Under the pieces are notes generated by a model. The model saw only the letters and a program-made list of their open reading frames with translations. It was not told where the DNA came from and ran no database searches. This document shows, piece by piece, positions 35,876 through 45,148 of a stretch of DNA of 64,000 nucleotides (its first letter is position 1; every line of letters starts with the position of its first letter). This DNA is from CAZYVA01 sp964650695 (lineage in GTDB: Bacteria > Bacillota > Clostridia > Lachnospirales > Lachnospiraceae), in contig CAZYVA010000002.1 of assembly GCA_964650695.1 (NCBI GenBank), forward strand, positions 1 through 64,000, given 5' to 3'. Made by a program: the position numbers and the translations under genes.

Positions 35876-35903
35876 AAAAGGGGGCGGGACGCCCCCTTTT
35901 TGG
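35876..35903 (+). terminator. Terminator after prdF
   Basis: AAAAGGGGGCG pairs with CGCCCCCTTTT around GGA and is followed by TTGG. It ends 12 bases after the prdF stop codon begins the gap. Confidence 0.9.
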
Positions 35904-35924
35904 TTTAAGAAGGGAATGATACCT

Positions 35925-36512
35925 ATGCCGCGGAAACGACAATCCACGAAAAGCCGTATTGTAAAAGCCGCGTGGAACCTATTTTATAAAAAAGGCTATG
36001 AAGCAACCACCGTGGAAGATATTATTTCTGCTTCTAAGACATCCAAGGGAACCTTTTACCATTATTTCAAAGGGAAAGAAGCGCTCCTGAACAGTTTGTC
36101 CGACCTGTTTGACAGTAAATACAGGGAGCTGTCTGAAACGATAGACACCGGCCTTTCCGCATATGAAAAGCTGTTGTTTTTAAACCATGAGTTGTTTTAC
36201 ATGATTGAAACCAGCGTTGATATCGATCTGCTTGCTTTTCTGTATTCTTCCCAGTTGATCACCAAGGATGAGAAATCCCTTTCCGACACAAAGCGGTTTT
36301 ACTTCCAGTGGATCACGGAGATCCTGCAGGAAGGGATTGATAAAGGGGAATTTAAGGATACCAGCACCGCCGGGGAACTGATGGATATTTACGCGATGTA
36401 CGAAAGAGCGATGCTTTATGACTGGGCGCTGTTTGAGGGACGGTATTCTTTGTATGAATATAGTGATAAGCTGCTTCCCCATGTATTGGATACGTTTGCC
36501 ACAGGAGTATGA
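35925..36512 (+). CDS. TetR-family transcriptional regulator
   Basis: A 195-aa DNA-binding repressor. The helix-turn-helix region is clear (RIVKAAWNLFYKKGYEATTVEDI, SASKTSKGTFYHYFKGKEALL), followed by a helical ligand-binding domain. ATG 35925 is chosen because AGGG is about 10 bases upstream; ATG 35916 is 2 bases from it. The ligand and target are unknown; it stands alone between prdF and a CAP-domain protein, so a link to proline metabolism is only possible, not shown. Confidence 0.9.
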   Translation: MPRKRQSTKSRIVKAAWNLFYKKGYEATTVEDIISASKTSKGTFYHYFKGKEALLNSLSDLFDSKYRELSETIDTGLSAYEKLLFLNHELFYMIETSVDIDLLAFLYSSQLITKDEKSLSDTKRFYFQWITEILQEGIDKGEFKDTSTAGELMDIYAMYERAMLYDWALFEGRYSLYEYSDKLLPHVLDTFATGV

Positions 36513-36533
36513 AAGGCAGACTGTATGATTTTA

Positions 36534-36577
36534 GAGCCTCCATGAAAAAACATCAAAAATGCATGTGAGGCTTTTAT
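36534..36577 (+). terminator. Terminator after the TetR gene
   Basis: AGCCTC-CATG pairs with CATG-T-GAGGCT around an A-rich loop, then TTTATT. Confidence 0.75.
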
Positions 36578-36631
36578 TGGACTTCTGATATGCGAAAATC
36601 TTCCCATCATTTTTGGATGGAGGGAAAGCAG

Positions 36632-37432
36632 ATGAGGAGGTTCAGGAAAGTACGTTTTAAAGGATTGTTTTTCGGCTTGTTGTTTGGGTTGGCTTTTTCC
36701 GGCATGGCGCGTCCGGCCACAGTACGGGCGGAGGGGCTGAAGCTGAACCACAAAGCCCTGACGATGCGTGTCCATGGGACGGTGAAGCTGAAAGTGAAAG
36801 CCACGGCCAAGCGCAAAGGCAAGGTACAATGGAAATCTTCGGATCCTTTGGTGGCAAAAGTCAATAAGAACGGGAAGGTAAAAGCAAAAAAAGCCGGGAA
36901 AGCAATCATTACGGCAAAGATCAAAGGAGAAAAAGCAACGTGCAGGATTACCGTAAAAAAAGCGGGATCGGCTGCACGGACAGGAAGCCGCCTTCGTGTG
37001 GAGACCCAGAAAAACGCGCAGATTTACGCGGCGCAGATAAAGGAAATTGTCGATGCAACCAACCAATACCGCACGGAAAAGGGGCTGCCTGCATTGAAGA
37101 TAGATGAGAAGCTGACATGGATTGCCTGTTACCGCTCTACTGAAATGGCACAGGCGCATCAGATATCCCACACGAGGCCGGATGGCTCAAAGGTATCTGC
37201 GCTGTTGGGAAAATATGGCGTTTCTTATCGGCTGGCCGGGGAAAATATCGGCCGCAGATGGGGGAAGGTCGATGTCTGTGAATCTGCGGGCATCGTTGAT
37301 AGCTGGTACGCCTCCCGCCCCCACAGGGAAAATATGTTAAACAAAAAAATCCGGAAGATCGGGGTTGGGATTGCGGTGTACACGGACGGAAGCGGGAACG
37401 AGATTTATTATACGCAGTTGTTTATTGATTGA
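36632..37432 (+). CDS. Secreted CAP (SCP/PR1) domain protein with Ig-like domain
   Basis: A 266-aa exported protein. A signal peptide (about residues 1-33, KGLFFGLLFGLAFSGMARP) is followed by a bacterial Ig-like (Big_2-type) domain at about 36-110 (LNHKALTMRVHGTVKLKV, VQWKSSDPLVAKVNKNGKV). The CAP domain at about 130-266 carries ISHTRPDG, LAGENIG and SWYASRPHRENML, the usual His/Glu site motifs. ATG 36632 follows GGAGGG; an upstream ATG at 36590 would add 14 hydrophilic residues before the signal. Function of bacterial CAP proteins is mostly unknown. Confidence 0.88.
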   Translation: MRRFRKVRFKGLFFGLLFGLAFSGMARPATVRAEGLKLNHKALTMRVHGTVKLKVKATAKRKGKVQWKSSDPLVAKVNKNGKVKAKKAGKAIITAKIKGEKATCRITVKKAGSAARTGSRLRVETQKNAQIYAAQIKEIVDATNQYRTEKGLPALKIDEKLTWIACYRSTEMAQAHQISHTRPDGSKVSALLGKYGVSYRLAGENIGRRWGKVDVCESAGIVDSWYASRPHRENMLNKKIRKIGVGIAVYTDGSGNEIYYTQLFID

Positions 37433-37449
37433 GTGAGACAAGGGACGAA

Positions 37450-37490
37450 TGGACACAAAACGGATGCTTGCATACGTTTTTGTGTCTATG
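37450..37490 (+). terminator. Terminator after the CAP-domain gene
   Basis: GACACAAAACG pairs with CGTTTTTGTGTC, with an inner ATGC-TT-GCAT, giving one extended hairpin. The T-run is inside the stem rather than after it, so efficiency is uncertain. Confidence 0.6.
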
Positions 37491-37530
37491 GGATCCCGTA
37501 AAACACCGAAAAGTAACCATTTTTTGCAGA

Positions 37531-37637
37531 AGCAGGGACCTCCCCCTTGCAGCCTCAGACATATGACGCGAAGCGGCATATAGCCTTCAAAGAAGTCGGT
37601 CTGTGGCCTGTAGGGGAGGAACCGTGAATGGTGACAA
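37531..37637 (+). repeat. Dispersed repeat family A, full copy
   Basis: About 105 bases with complementary ends: CCTCCCCCTTGCAGCCTCAGAC at the left (given in two parts: CCTCCCCCTTGC and AGCCTCAGAC) and GTCTGTGGCCTG, TAGGGGAGG at the right. Between them is GCGGCATATAGCCTTCAAAG. The copy at 54461-54561 is the same element in reverse. Confidence 0.8.
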
Positions 37638-37652
37638 GAACGGAGGTACACG

Positions 37653-38687
37653 ATGCCATTAATTAGTATTGCGGTTCCTTGTTATAATGTGGAAGATTAT
37701 ATTGACCGCTGCATAGATTCCTTGGTTCGCCAGACGATCGGCTTTGAAAATCTGGAGATCATACTGGTCAATGATGCGTCTACAGACCATACGTTGGAAA
37801 AGCTGGAACGGTGGGAACAGCGATATCCGGAACAAATTGTATTGATTTCCCTGGATGAAAATATGCGGCAGGGCTACGGGCGCAATCTGGGTATCCGGTA
37901 TGCCTCTGCGGATTATATCGGGTTCGTGGACGCGGACGACTGGGTGGAGCCGGAGATGTGCCAGATGCTGTATGACATTGCTGTCCGCGGCTTTGACGTT
38001 GTGAGGGGGAAAAATGTCCGCGACCAGGGGGACGGGCAGGCGCTTCCGTGCCGGCCGAGGGACGATCAGGCGTATCATTTTGCTAAAAAAGGAGGATTTT
38101 ATGACCATGACATACCCCGGGAAGGGAATAATGGAAGGACAGGTGGGGTGTGGAATGCGCTTTACAGGAAATCTTTGATTGTGGACCATGATGTGTGGTT
38201 TCCTGAAAAACTTACTTACGAGGATAATTATTGGGGTCCATTGCTGTCTTATTATATCAGCAGTGAGTATATCGTTGATGTGGTTTTGTATCATTATTTT
38301 GTAAACAGGAACTCGACTATTCTGACAAAACATACCAATTGTCATTATGACCGGCTGCGTATTGAACTTATGAAACTGGATGTTTACCGGGAAAGAGGGA
38401 TTTTTGAATGGTTCCCGCAGAAAATCGAGATGGATTTTATCCAGTTGTTTTTTCTGAATTCCCTGCATACGTTTTTTACCCGTTTGGATGATATCCCGGC
38501 TGGCATACTCAATAGCATGAAGAGGATCGTGGTAGAGCAATTCCCGGATTACCGCTCAAATCCAGGATTGATGAAATGTAACGCGATAGAAAAGACGCTG
38601 CTGCGGCTGCTGGATTTTCCGAGGGATTTAACGGCGGATGAGTGGAAGTCTATCCAGACAGCCTATGTGGAGCAAATATTGTTGTGA
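37653..38687 (+). CDS. Glycosyltransferase family 2
   Basis: A 344-aa GT-A fold enzyme that transfers sugars to a cell-surface or lipid-linked acceptor. The start ISIAVPCYNVEDYIDRCIDSL, the nucleotide-sugar contact ILVNDASTDHTLEKL and the metal-binding DADDWVEPEM (DxD-type) are typical. ACGGAGG is 9 bases before the ATG. It is not inside an obvious polysaccharide cluster; only a second GT2 follows. Donor and acceptor cannot be predicted. Confidence 0.9.
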   Translation: MPLISIAVPCYNVEDYIDRCIDSLVRQTIGFENLEIILVNDASTDHTLEKLERWEQRYPEQIVLISLDENMRQGYGRNLGIRYASADYIGFVDADDWVEPEMCQMLYDIAVRGFDVVRGKNVRDQGDGQALPCRPRDDQAYHFAKKGGFYDHDIPREGNNGRTGGVWNALYRKSLIVDHDVWFPEKLTYEDNYWGPLLSYYISSEYIVDVVLYHYFVNRNSTILTKHTNCHYDRLRIELMKLDVYRERGIFEWFPQKIEMDFIQLFFLNSLHTFFTRLDDIPAGILNSMKRIVVEQFPDYRSNPGLMKCNAIEKTLLRLLDFPRDLTADEWKSIQTAYVEQILL

Positions 38688-38763
38688 TATACTGAGGCCG
38701 CGGGCGTGCGGCAGCACGGAGCAGCCCCTGTGATTGTATATATACAGGGGGAAGGAAGGACGG

Positions 38764-39831
38764 ATGATGGTAACAGTAAGCTTATGTATGATCGTAAAAA
38801 ATGAAGAACGCGTCCTTGCGCGCTGCCTGGATTCCTTCAAGGACCTGGTGGATGAGATGATTATTGTGGATACAGGGTCGCAGGATGGGACAAAGGAAAT
38901 CGCCAGGCGCTACACCGGCAAGGTATACGATTTTGAGTGGGGATGTGATTTTTCGGCGGCCAGGAACTTTGCTTTCTCCAAGGCAGGCATGGATTACATC
39001 TATTCGGCCGATGCCGATGAGTTTTTAGAAGGGCAAAACCGCGCTCTTTTCCTACTGATGAAGCAGGCATTGCTGACGGAGATCGAGATCGTCCAAATGA
39101 AATATGTGACGAAAAATGAATTCAATACCGTGCTGAACTCAACGAAGGAATACCGCCCAAAGCTGTTTAAGCGCCTCCGTACCTTTACGTGGGTGGATCC
39201 TGTGCATGAGACTGTACGCCTGGAGCCGGTTGTCTATGACAGCGATATCGAGGTCACGCACTTGCCGCAGTCCTTCCACAGCAAACGGGATTTCCGGATC
39301 ATCGCAGACAAATTCCGGGAGGATGGGAGGCTTTCCAGCAAGCTAAGGAACATGTATGCGCGGGAACTTTTAAAGACGGGTGATTTTAGCGATTTCAAGC
39401 AGGCGGAACCGGTTTTCCGGCAGATCTATGAGGACGATGGGAGCGTAAAAGCCCGGACGGAAGCGGGCTGTGTGCTTGCCCGCTTCTACCGCATGGACGG
39501 AAACTGGAAGGAATTTTTTAAAATCGTATTGAAAGGACAGGAGGAGTATTTCTGCTCGGAAATGGCCTGTGAGCTGGGCGATTATTTTTTTTCGATGGAC
39601 GATTACGGCGAGGCGGCGGTATGGTACCGGAAAGCTGTTGACGAGACGGAAAGCATCCTTGACGTCCATGCGTGTGGGGATCTGCCGTTGGCCGGCTTGG
39701 TAAAGTGCTGTGAGAGGCTCCGGGAAAAGGCGGAAAAGATGGGCGATGCTTTGCTTGCTTCTGAGTATGGGGCCGAATCAGGCAAATATAAAAAAGCCCT
39801 GGCAGACTGGACGGTACCGGAAGAGATATAG
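38764..39831 (+). CDS. Glycosyltransferase family 2 with C-terminal helical repeats
   Basis: A 355-aa protein of the SunS/TPR-glycosyltransferase type. The N-terminal GT-A domain shows VSLCMIVKNEERVLARCLDS, IIVDTGSQDGTKEIA and YSADADEFLE (DxD-type). The C-terminal half (about 200-340) is helical with TPR-like repeats (GDYFFSMDDYGEAAVWYRKA). ATG 38764 has AAGGAAGG upstream; an in-frame start further up at 38734 lies in a hairpin region (CCCCTGT...ACAGGGG). Related enzymes glycosylate peptides or surface polymers; the target here is unknown. Confidence 0.85.
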   Translation: MMVTVSLCMIVKNEERVLARCLDSFKDLVDEMIIVDTGSQDGTKEIARRYTGKVYDFEWGCDFSAARNFAFSKAGMDYIYSADADEFLEGQNRALFLLMKQALLTEIEIVQMKYVTKNEFNTVLNSTKEYRPKLFKRLRTFTWVDPVHETVRLEPVVYDSDIEVTHLPQSFHSKRDFRIIADKFREDGRLSSKLRNMYARELLKTGDFSDFKQAEPVFRQIYEDDGSVKARTEAGCVLARFYRMDGNWKEFFKIVLKGQEEYFCSEMACELGDYFFSMDDYGEAAVWYRKAVDETESILDVHACGDLPLAGLVKCCERLREKAEKMGDALLASEYGAESGKYKKALADWTVPEEI

Positions 39832-39970
39832 GAAGTATATATCTATTTTTTGCACCAATTGGGGATATTTTGTTCACAAAAACACGAAAAAAGTGAAAAA
39901 ATTTTCATATTCTTTTTTTATCGGAAATTGTAATATAGTCTATATCATATACCTATAGGAGGATAAAAAA

Positions 39971-40714
39971 ATGGATGTCATGAAACTTGCTAACAGCATT
40001 CCTATGTGGATTGCTTGCGGGATCCCTGTCGTGCTTGTGGTCGTCCAGGCTGTGCTTTTCGCGAAGGGCGCGTACAGTGCGGGAAAGCACGTAGGGCTGA
40101 CGGATGCACAGATGAAAAAGGCAATGAAAAGCAGCGCGATCACTTCCATCGGCCCCTCCATCGTTGTACTGAGCGGGATGCTTTCGCTTCTTGTCACCGT
40201 TGGCGGGCCAATGGGCTGGATGCGCCTTTCCATGATCGGCTCGGTCATGTTTGAATCCATCGCCGCGGGCCTTGGCACAGCCGCAGTCGGCGTGACCCTG
40301 GGGACGGACCCGATGACAGAGGAAGCGCTTACGATGGCGATCTGGACGATGGTCCTGTGTTCGATCGGATGGGTGATCTTTTCTACCTTTTCCGCGAACA
40401 AGATGGATAAAATCGAACATAAGCTTTCCAAGGGCAATGCCGGGACATTGACTACGATCGCTTCCTGTGCGATCATCGGCGTGTTTGCCGCTATGTGTTC
40501 CAGCCACTTATCCAAACCATTCTATTCCATGCTGCAGAACCTGGACGAGGCTACGATGTCGTCTGCGTGGCACAATGCGTTTGCCTGTGTCCTGGGAGCC
40601 GTGATCATGTTTGTTTTAACAACCATCGCATCGAAAAAGGATCTGGGATGGCTGAAGGAATGGTCCCTGACTATTACGATTCTGGCGGCAATGGTAATTA
40701 CCGCGCTTATTTAA
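39971..40714 (+). CDS. DUF5058-type integral membrane protein
   Basis: A 247-aa protein with about six transmembrane segments (VLVVVQAVLFAKGAYSAG, SIGPSIVVLSGMLSLLVTVG, VLGAVIMFVLTTIASKK). The short N-terminal SIPMWIACGIPVV and the region GGPMGWMRLSMIGSVMFE resemble the DUF5058 family. TAGGAGG is 8 bases before the ATG. It is followed after 15 bases by a second membrane protein and then an M20 amidohydrolase, so the two likely form a two-part transporter for the hydrolase substrate. Transport is inference from context. Confidence 0.75.
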   Translation: MDVMKLANSIPMWIACGIPVVLVVVQAVLFAKGAYSAGKHVGLTDAQMKKAMKSSAITSIGPSIVVLSGMLSLLVTVGGPMGWMRLSMIGSVMFESIAAGLGTAAVGVTLGTDPMTEEALTMAIWTMVLCSIGWVIFSTFSANKMDKIEHKLSKGNAGTLTTIASCAIIGVFAAMCSSHLSKPFYSMLQNLDEATMSSAWHNAFACVLGAVIMFVLTTIASKKDLGWLKEWSLTITILAAMVITALI

Positions 40715-40729
40715 AGGAGGGCAACGGAT

Positions 40730-41425
40730 ATGAGCAATAACAGCAATTATTATAATGATGAATACATGCCAAAAGTAAATAGGATCGGGAAGCTGACAGG
40801 GGTCCTCGGTGTCATCCTGTGTTTCTGCCCGGCGGTGTTTCTGGCGGTAGGATATGGGCTTTTGCCAAAACCGGCCGCCCTGTTGACCGCGTTTATCAGT
40901 GGGGCTAGCGCTTTCGGTGTCCTGTGGTTCGTGGAGCCGATTTCTTATTTCCCGGTCGTCGGGACTGCCGGCACCTATATGGCGTTCCTGTCCGGAAATA
41001 TTTCCAACATGCGTGTCCCATGCGCAAGTATGGCGCAGGTTTCCGCCGATGTGGAACCCGGCACGGAAAAGGGCTCTATTGTAGCAACGCTCGGCATGGC
41101 GGTTTCCATTGTGATCAATGTGGCGGTGCTGACCATCGGCGCCATCCTTGGCTCCTCCGTGCTTGCGATGCTGCCGGACGGCATCAAAGCGGCTTTGAAT
41201 TATCTGCTCCCGGCATTATTTGGCGCCTTGCTGATCCAGTTCGGCATTAAGATGAAAAAACACAGCCTCATTATACTGATTATCGCGCTGGTACTGTATT
41301 TCGCGATCGGCATGGGGTTCTTTAACTGGCTTCCAGGAGCGTCCAACTGGCTGGGGACGCTGGGCTGTGTGTTCATCAGTATCGCGGTGGGCCTCGCAAC
41401 CCTGAAAAACGCAAAAGCGGATTAA
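40730..41425 (+). CDS. Integral membrane protein, probable partner of the DUF5058 protein
   Basis: A 231-aa protein with about six hydrophobic segments. A notable loop reads FVEPISYFPVVGTAGTYMAF and LSGNISNMRVPCASMAQVSAD, conserved-looking between helices 3 and 4. AAGGAGG is about 10 bases before the ATG. Family membership is not recognised with certainty. Gene order (membrane protein, membrane protein, amidohydrolase, PucR regulator) suggests joint uptake of an N-acyl or amide compound. Confidence 0.75.
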   Translation: MSNNSNYYNDEYMPKVNRIGKLTGVLGVILCFCPAVFLAVGYGLLPKPAALLTAFISGASAFGVLWFVEPISYFPVVGTAGTYMAFLSGNISNMRVPCASMAQVSADVEPGTEKGSIVATLGMAVSIVINVAVLTIGAILGSSVLAMLPDGIKAALNYLLPALFGALLIQFGIKMKKHSLIILIIALVLYFAIGMGFFNWLPGASNWLGTLGCVFISIAVGLATLKNAKAD

Positions 41426-41472
41426 ACTATCAGGCAGGTATCGGCATAAGAAGCAGCGGGATGGAGAATGAT

Positions 41473-42834
41473 ATGGAAAAAAAAGAAATCTATGAAATGG
41501 TTGATAAACTGGAAGCTGCCTGTCAGGATGCCAGCCGGTTTATATGGGCGCATCCGGAAGTAGGCGGAGAGGAAGAGAAGTCTGCCGGTTATTATCAGGA
41601 GCTTTTGGCGAAAGAAGGCTTCCGGATCGTGACAGACCCTCATATGCCCTATGCGTTTTACGCAGAGTACGGGGAAGGGAGGCCTGTGATCGCGGTTTTG
41701 TGCGAGTATGACGCGCTCCCTGGCCTTTCCCAGAAGACAAAGGCGAAGAAAGAGGCCGTTACGGAGGGCGCCCCTGGACACGGCTGCGGGCATAACCTTC
41801 TGGGGGCTGCCGCAGCTACCGGGGCGATAGCCATACGGCGGTTCCTGGAGAAGGGGCATTTGCCGGGGACAGTGAGGCTGTACGGATGCCCGGAGGAGGA
41901 GCTCCTCTGCGGTAAAGTGAAGATGGCTTATTACCATATGTTCGATGGGTGTGACCTGGCGCTGAGCTGGCACCCGATGAGCGCGAATATGGTCTTTGAC
42001 AGGGCGTATCTGGCGAATGCTTCGGCAAGGTTTTATTTTAACGGCATCTCCGCCCATGCGGGCTTTGCGCCGGAACGGGGCAGGAGTGCGTTGGATGCGG
42101 TAGAACTGATGAATGTCGGCGTGAATTATCTGAGGGAACACGTGATCGACCAGACGCGCATCCATTATACAACGGACAGCGGTGGATACGCGCCGAATAT
42201 CGTGCCGCCCCATGCAAGTTCGTGGTACTTTGTGCGCGCGCCGCGTATCACAGACGTGCAGGATACGTTGGAGCGCATCCAAAAAATCGCGCGGGGCGCG
42301 GCTATGATGACGGAGACGGACGTGGAGATCCGGCTGGAGAGCGGTTGCTGTGAAATGAAGAAAAACAGCCGGTTTGCGGACCTAACCTATGAAAATTTAA
42401 AGCAGGTCGGATCCGTTGCTTATACGGACAGTGAGCGGGCCTTTGCCAAGGAACTCCAGGACACCCTGGATCCGTCCATGTGTGAAAAAGAAAAAGAGCT
42501 GTATCAAATGCGGGAACCTATGTATACGGGAACCGCGCCCAGGGATCAATGGGAGAAATCCCCGCTGAACGCCTCCACGGATGGCGGGGACGTCAGTTAC
42601 CTGATGCCGATGAGCTTGTTTACGATGGCCTGCTGGCCGGTAGGCGTGGCGCCGCATACATGGCAGGCGTCGGCTGCTGCCGGGACATCCCTTGGGGAAA
42701 AGGCGGCGCTTTTAGCGGCGAAAGTCATTGCCGGGACCGCCTATGACCTTTACACCAGGCCGGATGTGGTAAAGGAGATCCGGGAAGAGTTTGACGCTTC
42801 GCCAGCTTCCTACAAGCCCATGTTTGAAGAGTAG
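41473..42834 (+). CDS. M20-family amidohydrolase (AbgB-like)
   Basis: A 453-aa zinc metallohydrolase that removes an acyl or aminobenzoyl group from an amino acid. Metal-site motifs are VLCEYDALPGLSQ, GHGCGHNLLGAAAATGAI and GCPEEELLCGKVKM; HPMSAN and GISAHAGFAPERGRSALDAVE mark the lid/dimer region. The C-terminal THAWQASAAAGTSLGEKAAL-like segment is typical of AbgB/aminoacylase proteins. ATG 41473 is chosen because GGAG is 6 bases upstream; ATG 41461 adds four residues. Probably processes the compound imported by the preceding membrane proteins. Confidence 0.9.
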   Translation: MEKKEIYEMVDKLEAACQDASRFIWAHPEVGGEEEKSAGYYQELLAKEGFRIVTDPHMPYAFYAEYGEGRPVIAVLCEYDALPGLSQKTKAKKEAVTEGAPGHGCGHNLLGAAAATGAIAIRRFLEKGHLPGTVRLYGCPEEELLCGKVKMAYYHMFDGCDLALSWHPMSANMVFDRAYLANASARFYFNGISAHAGFAPERGRSALDAVELMNVGVNYLREHVIDQTRIHYTTDSGGYAPNIVPPHASSWYFVRAPRITDVQDTLERIQKIARGAAMMTETDVEIRLESGCCEMKKNSRFADLTYENLKQVGSVAYTDSERAFAKELQDTLDPSMCEKEKELYQMREPMYTGTAPRDQWEKSPLNASTDGGDVSYLMPMSLFTMACWPVGVAPHTWQASAAAGTSLGEKAALLAAKVIAGTAYDLYTRPDVVKEIREEFDASPASYKPMFEE

Positions 42835-42920
42835 AAACAGGGATGCGGGCGCGGCGGTCCGGGCGCTGTTTGATAAAGGCGCCCCTGCCTGCGCCGGCAA
42901 ACCAGCGGAATGGAGGCAAG

Positions 42921-44579
42921 ATGGGGATTGTGCTGAAGGAACTGCTGGCGTTGGATTTCTTCAAAGATTTTCAGGTGGTAGCCGGCAGGAAAGGGCTGAA
43001 CAAAGAAATACAGGGAGTGACCGTGCAGGACGCGCCGGATTCCTTTCGCTGGTCCAGGGGGCGGGAGCTGATCCTGACCTCTGGCTATTCGATTTCCATG
43101 GAACCCGACAGTATCCGGCAAGCCTTTGCGGAGGGGAGCCTGCAGTGCTGCTGCGCCCTTATGGTAAAGGAGGGGCGCTATTTCGACAAAATACCGCAGA
43201 ATGTGGTTGATGAATGTGAAGCCCACGGGTTCCCTTTGATCCGGATGCCCTACGAGGTTCCCTACATGGACGTCATGAACCAAGTGAATATCGCGGTGCT
43301 GAACCGCACCATCCGCCGGTTCCGTATTGAAAGCAACAATGTCTTTCAATTCCCAACGCTTACCTATAAGGAGAGGAAGATCAAAAAAATCTTACAGGCG
43401 GTTGAAATCGAGATGAACTTTCCTGGTTTTGTCTATGACCTTGATGAGAAAAAATCCTATTACAGTTCTTCCAACTTTGTCAGGATTACGGAATCTTTCG
43501 GGCTGCGGGATGAAGACTATTACAATCCCCCGTCTGAGTGCAAGGAGTATATCCTGTGCGATTATATCCATATGAAGCGTTACCGTATGATCCATGAATA
43601 TGAGTCCGATGGCTCGCATATTAGCTGGGTCCTGATCCCTATCATCATCGAGTCTGAGGTAAAGGCTTACTTTGTGGTGATGGAGTCCAGGGAATTTCTG
43701 GATTATTTTGATGAATACTCCATCCGTATTGCCTTTCTGATGCTGCAAGGCGTCTATGAGCAGGTTATGGTCGTCCGGAGCCTGGAAAATACAGGCTTTG
43801 AGAATTTTGTGCTGATGGCGCTGAACTCCGATGAGGAAAATCCAAAGCATCTGTTCAACCAGGCATTTCAGCAGGGGATTGCCGTAGACGCCACGTTTAT
43901 ATGCACGAAATTCCATCAGCAAAATGAAGCGCTTACTGCGAGGAAAGAAAGAAACCAGTTTATCGATATTTTCCATCATTGTTCTTTGGCTGAAAATGGA
44001 AGGCTGGCATTTATTGATGAAAACGATGGCGTTATTTTAACAGAGGCCAAGGAAGGGCATTTGATCGACAAAGCCCGCTTACAGGAAGGATTGTTGGAAT
44101 TCGGAGAGAAAATTGCGGAGAAATGCGGCGGGATGGATCTGAAATTCGGCGTCTGGTTCCAGGAAAAGCCTTTGTTAGAGATCCGGAAAGCCGTGCAAAA
44201 GTGCAGCAAGGCGATTGAAATCGGAATGAAAATCTTTCCGCAGAAGATGGTCTGGGATTACGAGGTTTTGGGTCCGCTGGCATGGCTCCAGATCCCCCGG
44301 GATGAATTTGAACAATCGATGCAGCAGTACGGACGTCTCCTGAAAGACGAAAAAAACAGAGAATTGATCAAAACCCTGAAAGTATATCTTGAAAATAATA
44401 TGAATTACAGCGCAACGGCAGAAAAACTATACCTTCATATCAATACCGTCCGCAAACGGATTGAGAAGATTGATTCGCTCATGCACATCGAATGGGATAA
44501 TTATATCGAGAGGCTGAAGATCGAGATCTTCCTGCAGTTTTTAGTGGTGGATGATGATCAGGTGACGCAGCGGCGCTAA
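42921..44579 (+). CDS. PucR-family transcriptional regulator
   Basis: A 552-aa regulator. The N-terminal PucR domain (about 1-130) shows LKELLALDFFKDFQVVAGRKG and RWSRGRELILTSGYSI; a central GGDEF-like/CdaR segment follows; and the C-terminal HTH_30 reads YLENNMNYSATAEKLYLHINTVRKRI. ATG 42921 has GGAGG 5 bases upstream; earlier in-frame ATG 42843 lacks one. PucR-type proteins usually activate catabolic genes for purines or amino compounds in response to the substrate, so it is the likely regulator of the transporter-amidohydrolase genes just upstream. Confidence 0.88.
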   Translation: MGIVLKELLALDFFKDFQVVAGRKGLNKEIQGVTVQDAPDSFRWSRGRELILTSGYSISMEPDSIRQAFAEGSLQCCCALMVKEGRYFDKIPQNVVDECEAHGFPLIRMPYEVPYMDVMNQVNIAVLNRTIRRFRIESNNVFQFPTLTYKERKIKKILQAVEIEMNFPGFVYDLDEKKSYYSSSNFVRITESFGLRDEDYYNPPSECKEYILCDYIHMKRYRMIHEYESDGSHISWVLIPIIIESEVKAYFVVMESREFLDYFDEYSIRIAFLMLQGVYEQVMVVRSLENTGFENFVLMALNSDEENPKHLFNQAFQQGIAVDATFICTKFHQQNEALTARKERNQFIDIFHHCSLAENGRLAFIDENDGVILTEAKEGHLIDKARLQEGLLEFGEKIAEKCGGMDLKFGVWFQEKPLLEIRKAVQKCSKAIEIGMKIFPQKMVWDYEVLGPLAWLQIPRDEFEQSMQQYGRLLKDEKNRELIKTLKVYLENNMNYSATAEKLYLHINTVRKRIEKIDSLMHIEWDNYIERLKIEIFLQFLVVDDDQVTQRR

Positions 44580-44601
44580 GGAGCCGCCAAGCCATATCTT
44601 G

Positions 44602-45108
44602 CTAATTGCCGCTGAGTACCTGTTTGATGCTGTCGTAATGTAAAAACATCCCCTGCTCTGCCAGGGCTTTGACCTCGTCCGCGCCAGCGATCCGGAAGCC
44701 GTCTGTCTCTTCCGGCTGCGGATGGACATCGGCTTCGGTAAAATCGCCGCAAAAGCGGTAAACGTCTACAAAATAATTGTCTCCTTCGCCCGGATTTTCC
44801 CGCTGGTAAGTAAACTGATATCCGCCGTCCCAGCCGGATACATCCAGGCCGGTCTCCTCCCGGACCTCCCGCAAAACGGCATCCGCTGATTCTTCCCCCG
44901 CCATGCATGCGCCGCCGGGGACCTCCCACCAACCGGCTCCCCAGCGTTTTGTCATGACGCGTTTCGTGATCAGGAATTTCCCGTCTGTGCGCATGACCAC
45001 CCCTAAAACCGTCAGGTGATACTCGTCATCCTTCAGGTTCCAGACATTGCGCGTCATCGTTCTTCCGGTTTTTTGCTTGTTTTTATCGTAAATATCCCAA
45101 TACTCCAT
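44602..45108 (-). CDS. NUDIX hydrolase
   Basis: A 168-aa member of the NUDIX superfamily. The Nudix box is complete: GGACMAGEESADAVLREVREETGL. The N-terminal MEYWDIYDKNKQKTGRTM is typical of the IPP-isomerase-like/NUDIX branch acting on nucleoside diphosphate derivatives. ATG 45108 is chosen because CAGGAG lies 10 bases upstream; the frame is open to 45174 but would overlap the spacer. It follows rubrerythrin by 40 bases on the same strand. Substrate not predictable; a house-cleaning role under oxidative stress would fit. Confidence 0.88.
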   Translation of the reverse strand: MEYWDIYDKNKQKTGRTMTRNVWNLKDDEYHLTVLGVVMRTDGKFLITKRVMTKRWGAGWWEVPGGACMAGEESADAVLREVREETGLDVSGWDGGYQFTYQRENPGEGDNYFVDVYRFCGDFTEADVHPQPEETDGFRIAGADEVKALAEQGMFLHYDSIKQVLSGN

Positions 45109-45148
45109 CCGCTTTTGCTCCTGATTTTTAAACGCCGTTCCCTGCTTT

